The notes below the pieces were generated by a model. It did no database searches, was not told the origin of the DNA, and saw only the letters and a program-made list of their open reading frames with translations. From Alphaproteobacteria bacterium MarineAlpha9_Bin7 (lineage in GTDB: Bacteria > Pseudomonadota > Alphaproteobacteria > UBA7887), in NCBI GenBank assembly GCA_002938115.1, contig PTKD01000093.1, positions 1-7,603 of the forward strand: DNA of 7,603 nucleotides, read 5' to 3'. This document shows positions 6,677-7,603 of this stretch, in pieces; within the stretch, counting starts at the first letter, position 1; the number at the start of each line of letters is the position of its first letter. A program made the position numbers and the translations under genes.

Positions 6677-7603
6677 AATCTATACCACTTGACCTTGGGG
6701 TTATTCACTTTGTTGGTATCGGCGGGATTGGCATGAGCGGGATCGCAGAAGTAATGCACAACCAGGGATACCAGATTCAGGGTAGTGACATTGCTGACAA
6801 CGCAAATGTGAAGCGCCTTCGTTCGCTCGGCATCACTATCGGCATAGGCCATAGCGTTGATAGTATTTCCGGCGCCTCAGTAGTAGTCAAATCTTCTGCC
6901 GTCAACGAACAGAATCCTGAAATTATAGCTGCGCGAGCGGCAAAACTGCCCGTGGTTCCGAGAGCTGAAATGTTGGCTGAGTTGATGCGTCTTAAATGGT
7001 CAATTGCTGTCGGCGGCACACACGGCAAAACCACCACAACATCTATGATTGCGGCGCTTTTGGATACAGCCGGTATGGATCCTACTGTAATCAACGGAGG
7101 AATCATCAACGCATATGGCACTAATGCGCGACTTGGTGACGGAGATTGGATGCTGGTGGAAGCCGACGAATCCGATGGGAGCTTTGTGCGGTTGCCGGCA
7201 ATGATTTCAGTCGTGACTAACATTGATGCCGAGCATCTTGATTACTACGGTGATTTTGACGCACTGCGACTTGCATTCCAAACATTTGTCGAAAATATTC
7301 CCTTTTATGGCCTGGCTGTCTTGTGTGCTGATCACGAAGAAGTACGATCAATGATTGGCCGAATTACTGACCGACGATTAGTGACATACGGTCTAAGCTC
7401 TTTTGCTGACGTGCAGGGTCGTGATTTCTCCCCAACTTCAAGAGGGGCGCAATTTAATGTGCAACTGGGCGGTCGGTCAGGTGGTGCCGGACGGATGATT
7501 AACGGCATAGAACTTGGTATGCCGGGTGCACACAACGTTCGGAATGCCCTGGCTGCGGTTGCGGTTGCTGTTGAGCTGGGAATCCAAGACAATGTTATCA
7601 GGA
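6673..7603 (+). CDS. murC: MurC, UDP-MurNAc:L-Ala ligase (N-terminal part, 3' end outside window)
   Basis: Cytoplasmic ATP-dependent ligase that adds L-alanine to UDP-MurNAc, the first of the four Mur ligase steps. 310 whole codons are present and the frame is open to the right edge; the full protein is usually about 460-490 aa, so roughly a third is missing. The N-terminal Rossmann-like domain shows IHFVGIGGIGMSGIAE (11-26) and the QGSDIADNANVKRL region. The central ATPase domain has the P-loop GGTHGKTTTT (K119, T120), INGGIINAYGTNAR, VEADESDGSF (E163, E166) and TNIDAEHLDYYGDF (H188). PGAHNVRNALAAVAVA near the edge is the usual entry to the C-terminal domain. The match to alphaproteobacterial MurC is strong. 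The ATG overlaps the murG stop as ATGA, with only a weak AGG at 6663-6665 upstream, so translation is probably coupled to murG. murB is the usual next gene but is not seen. Confidence 0.97.
   Translation, partial: MKSIPLDLGVIHFVGIGGIGMSGIAEVMHNQGYQIQGSDIADNANVKRLRSLGITIGIGHSVDSISGASVVVKSSAVNEQNPEIIAARAAKLPVVPRAEMLAELMRLKWSIAVGGTHGKTTTTSMIAALLDTAGMDPTVINGGIINAYGTNARLGDGDWMLVEADESDGSFVRLPAMISVVTNIDAEHLDYYGDFDALRLAFQTFVENIPFYGLAVLCADHEEVRSMIGRITDRRLVTYGLSSFADVQGRDFSPTSRGAQFNVQLGGRSGGAGRMINGIELGMPGAHNVRNALAAVAVAVELGIQDNVIR

Noticed and set aside
6777..7223. 148-codon open frame on the - strand opposite murC
   Set aside because: It covers the conserved P-loop region of murC on the other strand, and the protein looks like a composition artefact with no domain I recognise.

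Overview
The window is an uninterrupted stretch of a division and cell wall (dcw) gene cluster, all on the + strand: murE (3' end only) - murF - mraY - murD - ftsW - murG - murC (5' part only). All seven products were recognised from family motifs read in the translations. No RNA gene, mobile element, CRISPR array, phage gene or unknown open reading frame could be supported.

Organism: a Gram-negative bacterium, most likely an alphaproteobacterium. This rests on recalled family patterns, not on a search. The murE product carries the DNPR motif of meso-diaminopimelate-adding enzymes. Several N-termini and motifs have an alphaproteobacterial look: MurD beginning MIPVTSFA, FtsW with a WWWTVDRW segment before the first membrane helix, MurF with GKTGT in its P-loop, and MurC with INGGIINAYGTNAR. 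Base composition looks moderate, near 50% GC by eye and not counted, which is lower than in many high-GC members of the class. Genus cannot be assigned.

Layout: bases 1-430 hold the end of murE; 442-1875 murF; 1887-2975 mraY; 2980-4413 murD; 4410-5534 ftsW; about 5537-6676 murG; 6673 to the right edge murC. Gaps are 11, 11 and 4 bases, then a 4-base ATGA overlap, a junction of +2 or -16 bases depending on the murG start, and another ATGA overlap. There is no room for an internal terminator or a separate intergenic promoter, so this looks like one transcript with translational coupling. The rest of the cluster (ftsI and earlier genes upstream; murB, ddl, ftsQ, ftsA and ftsZ downstream) would be expected outside the window but is not seen.

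How the genes work together: MurC, MurD, MurE and MurF add L-Ala, D-Glu, meso-DAP and D-Ala-D-Ala in turn to UDP-MurNAc in the cytoplasm. MraY moves the phospho-MurNAc-pentapeptide onto undecaprenyl phosphate (lipid I), and MurG adds GlcNAc to give lipid II. FtsW polymerises lipid II at the division septum.

I looked for a novel system and did not find one. The points worth a second look are small: a conserved-position substitution in MurG (HEAN instead of HEQN), one in MurF (HLGNF instead of HLExF), an ambiguous murG start where a GTG has the best ribosome binding site, an extra polar tail on MurD, and a perfect hairpin inside murD.
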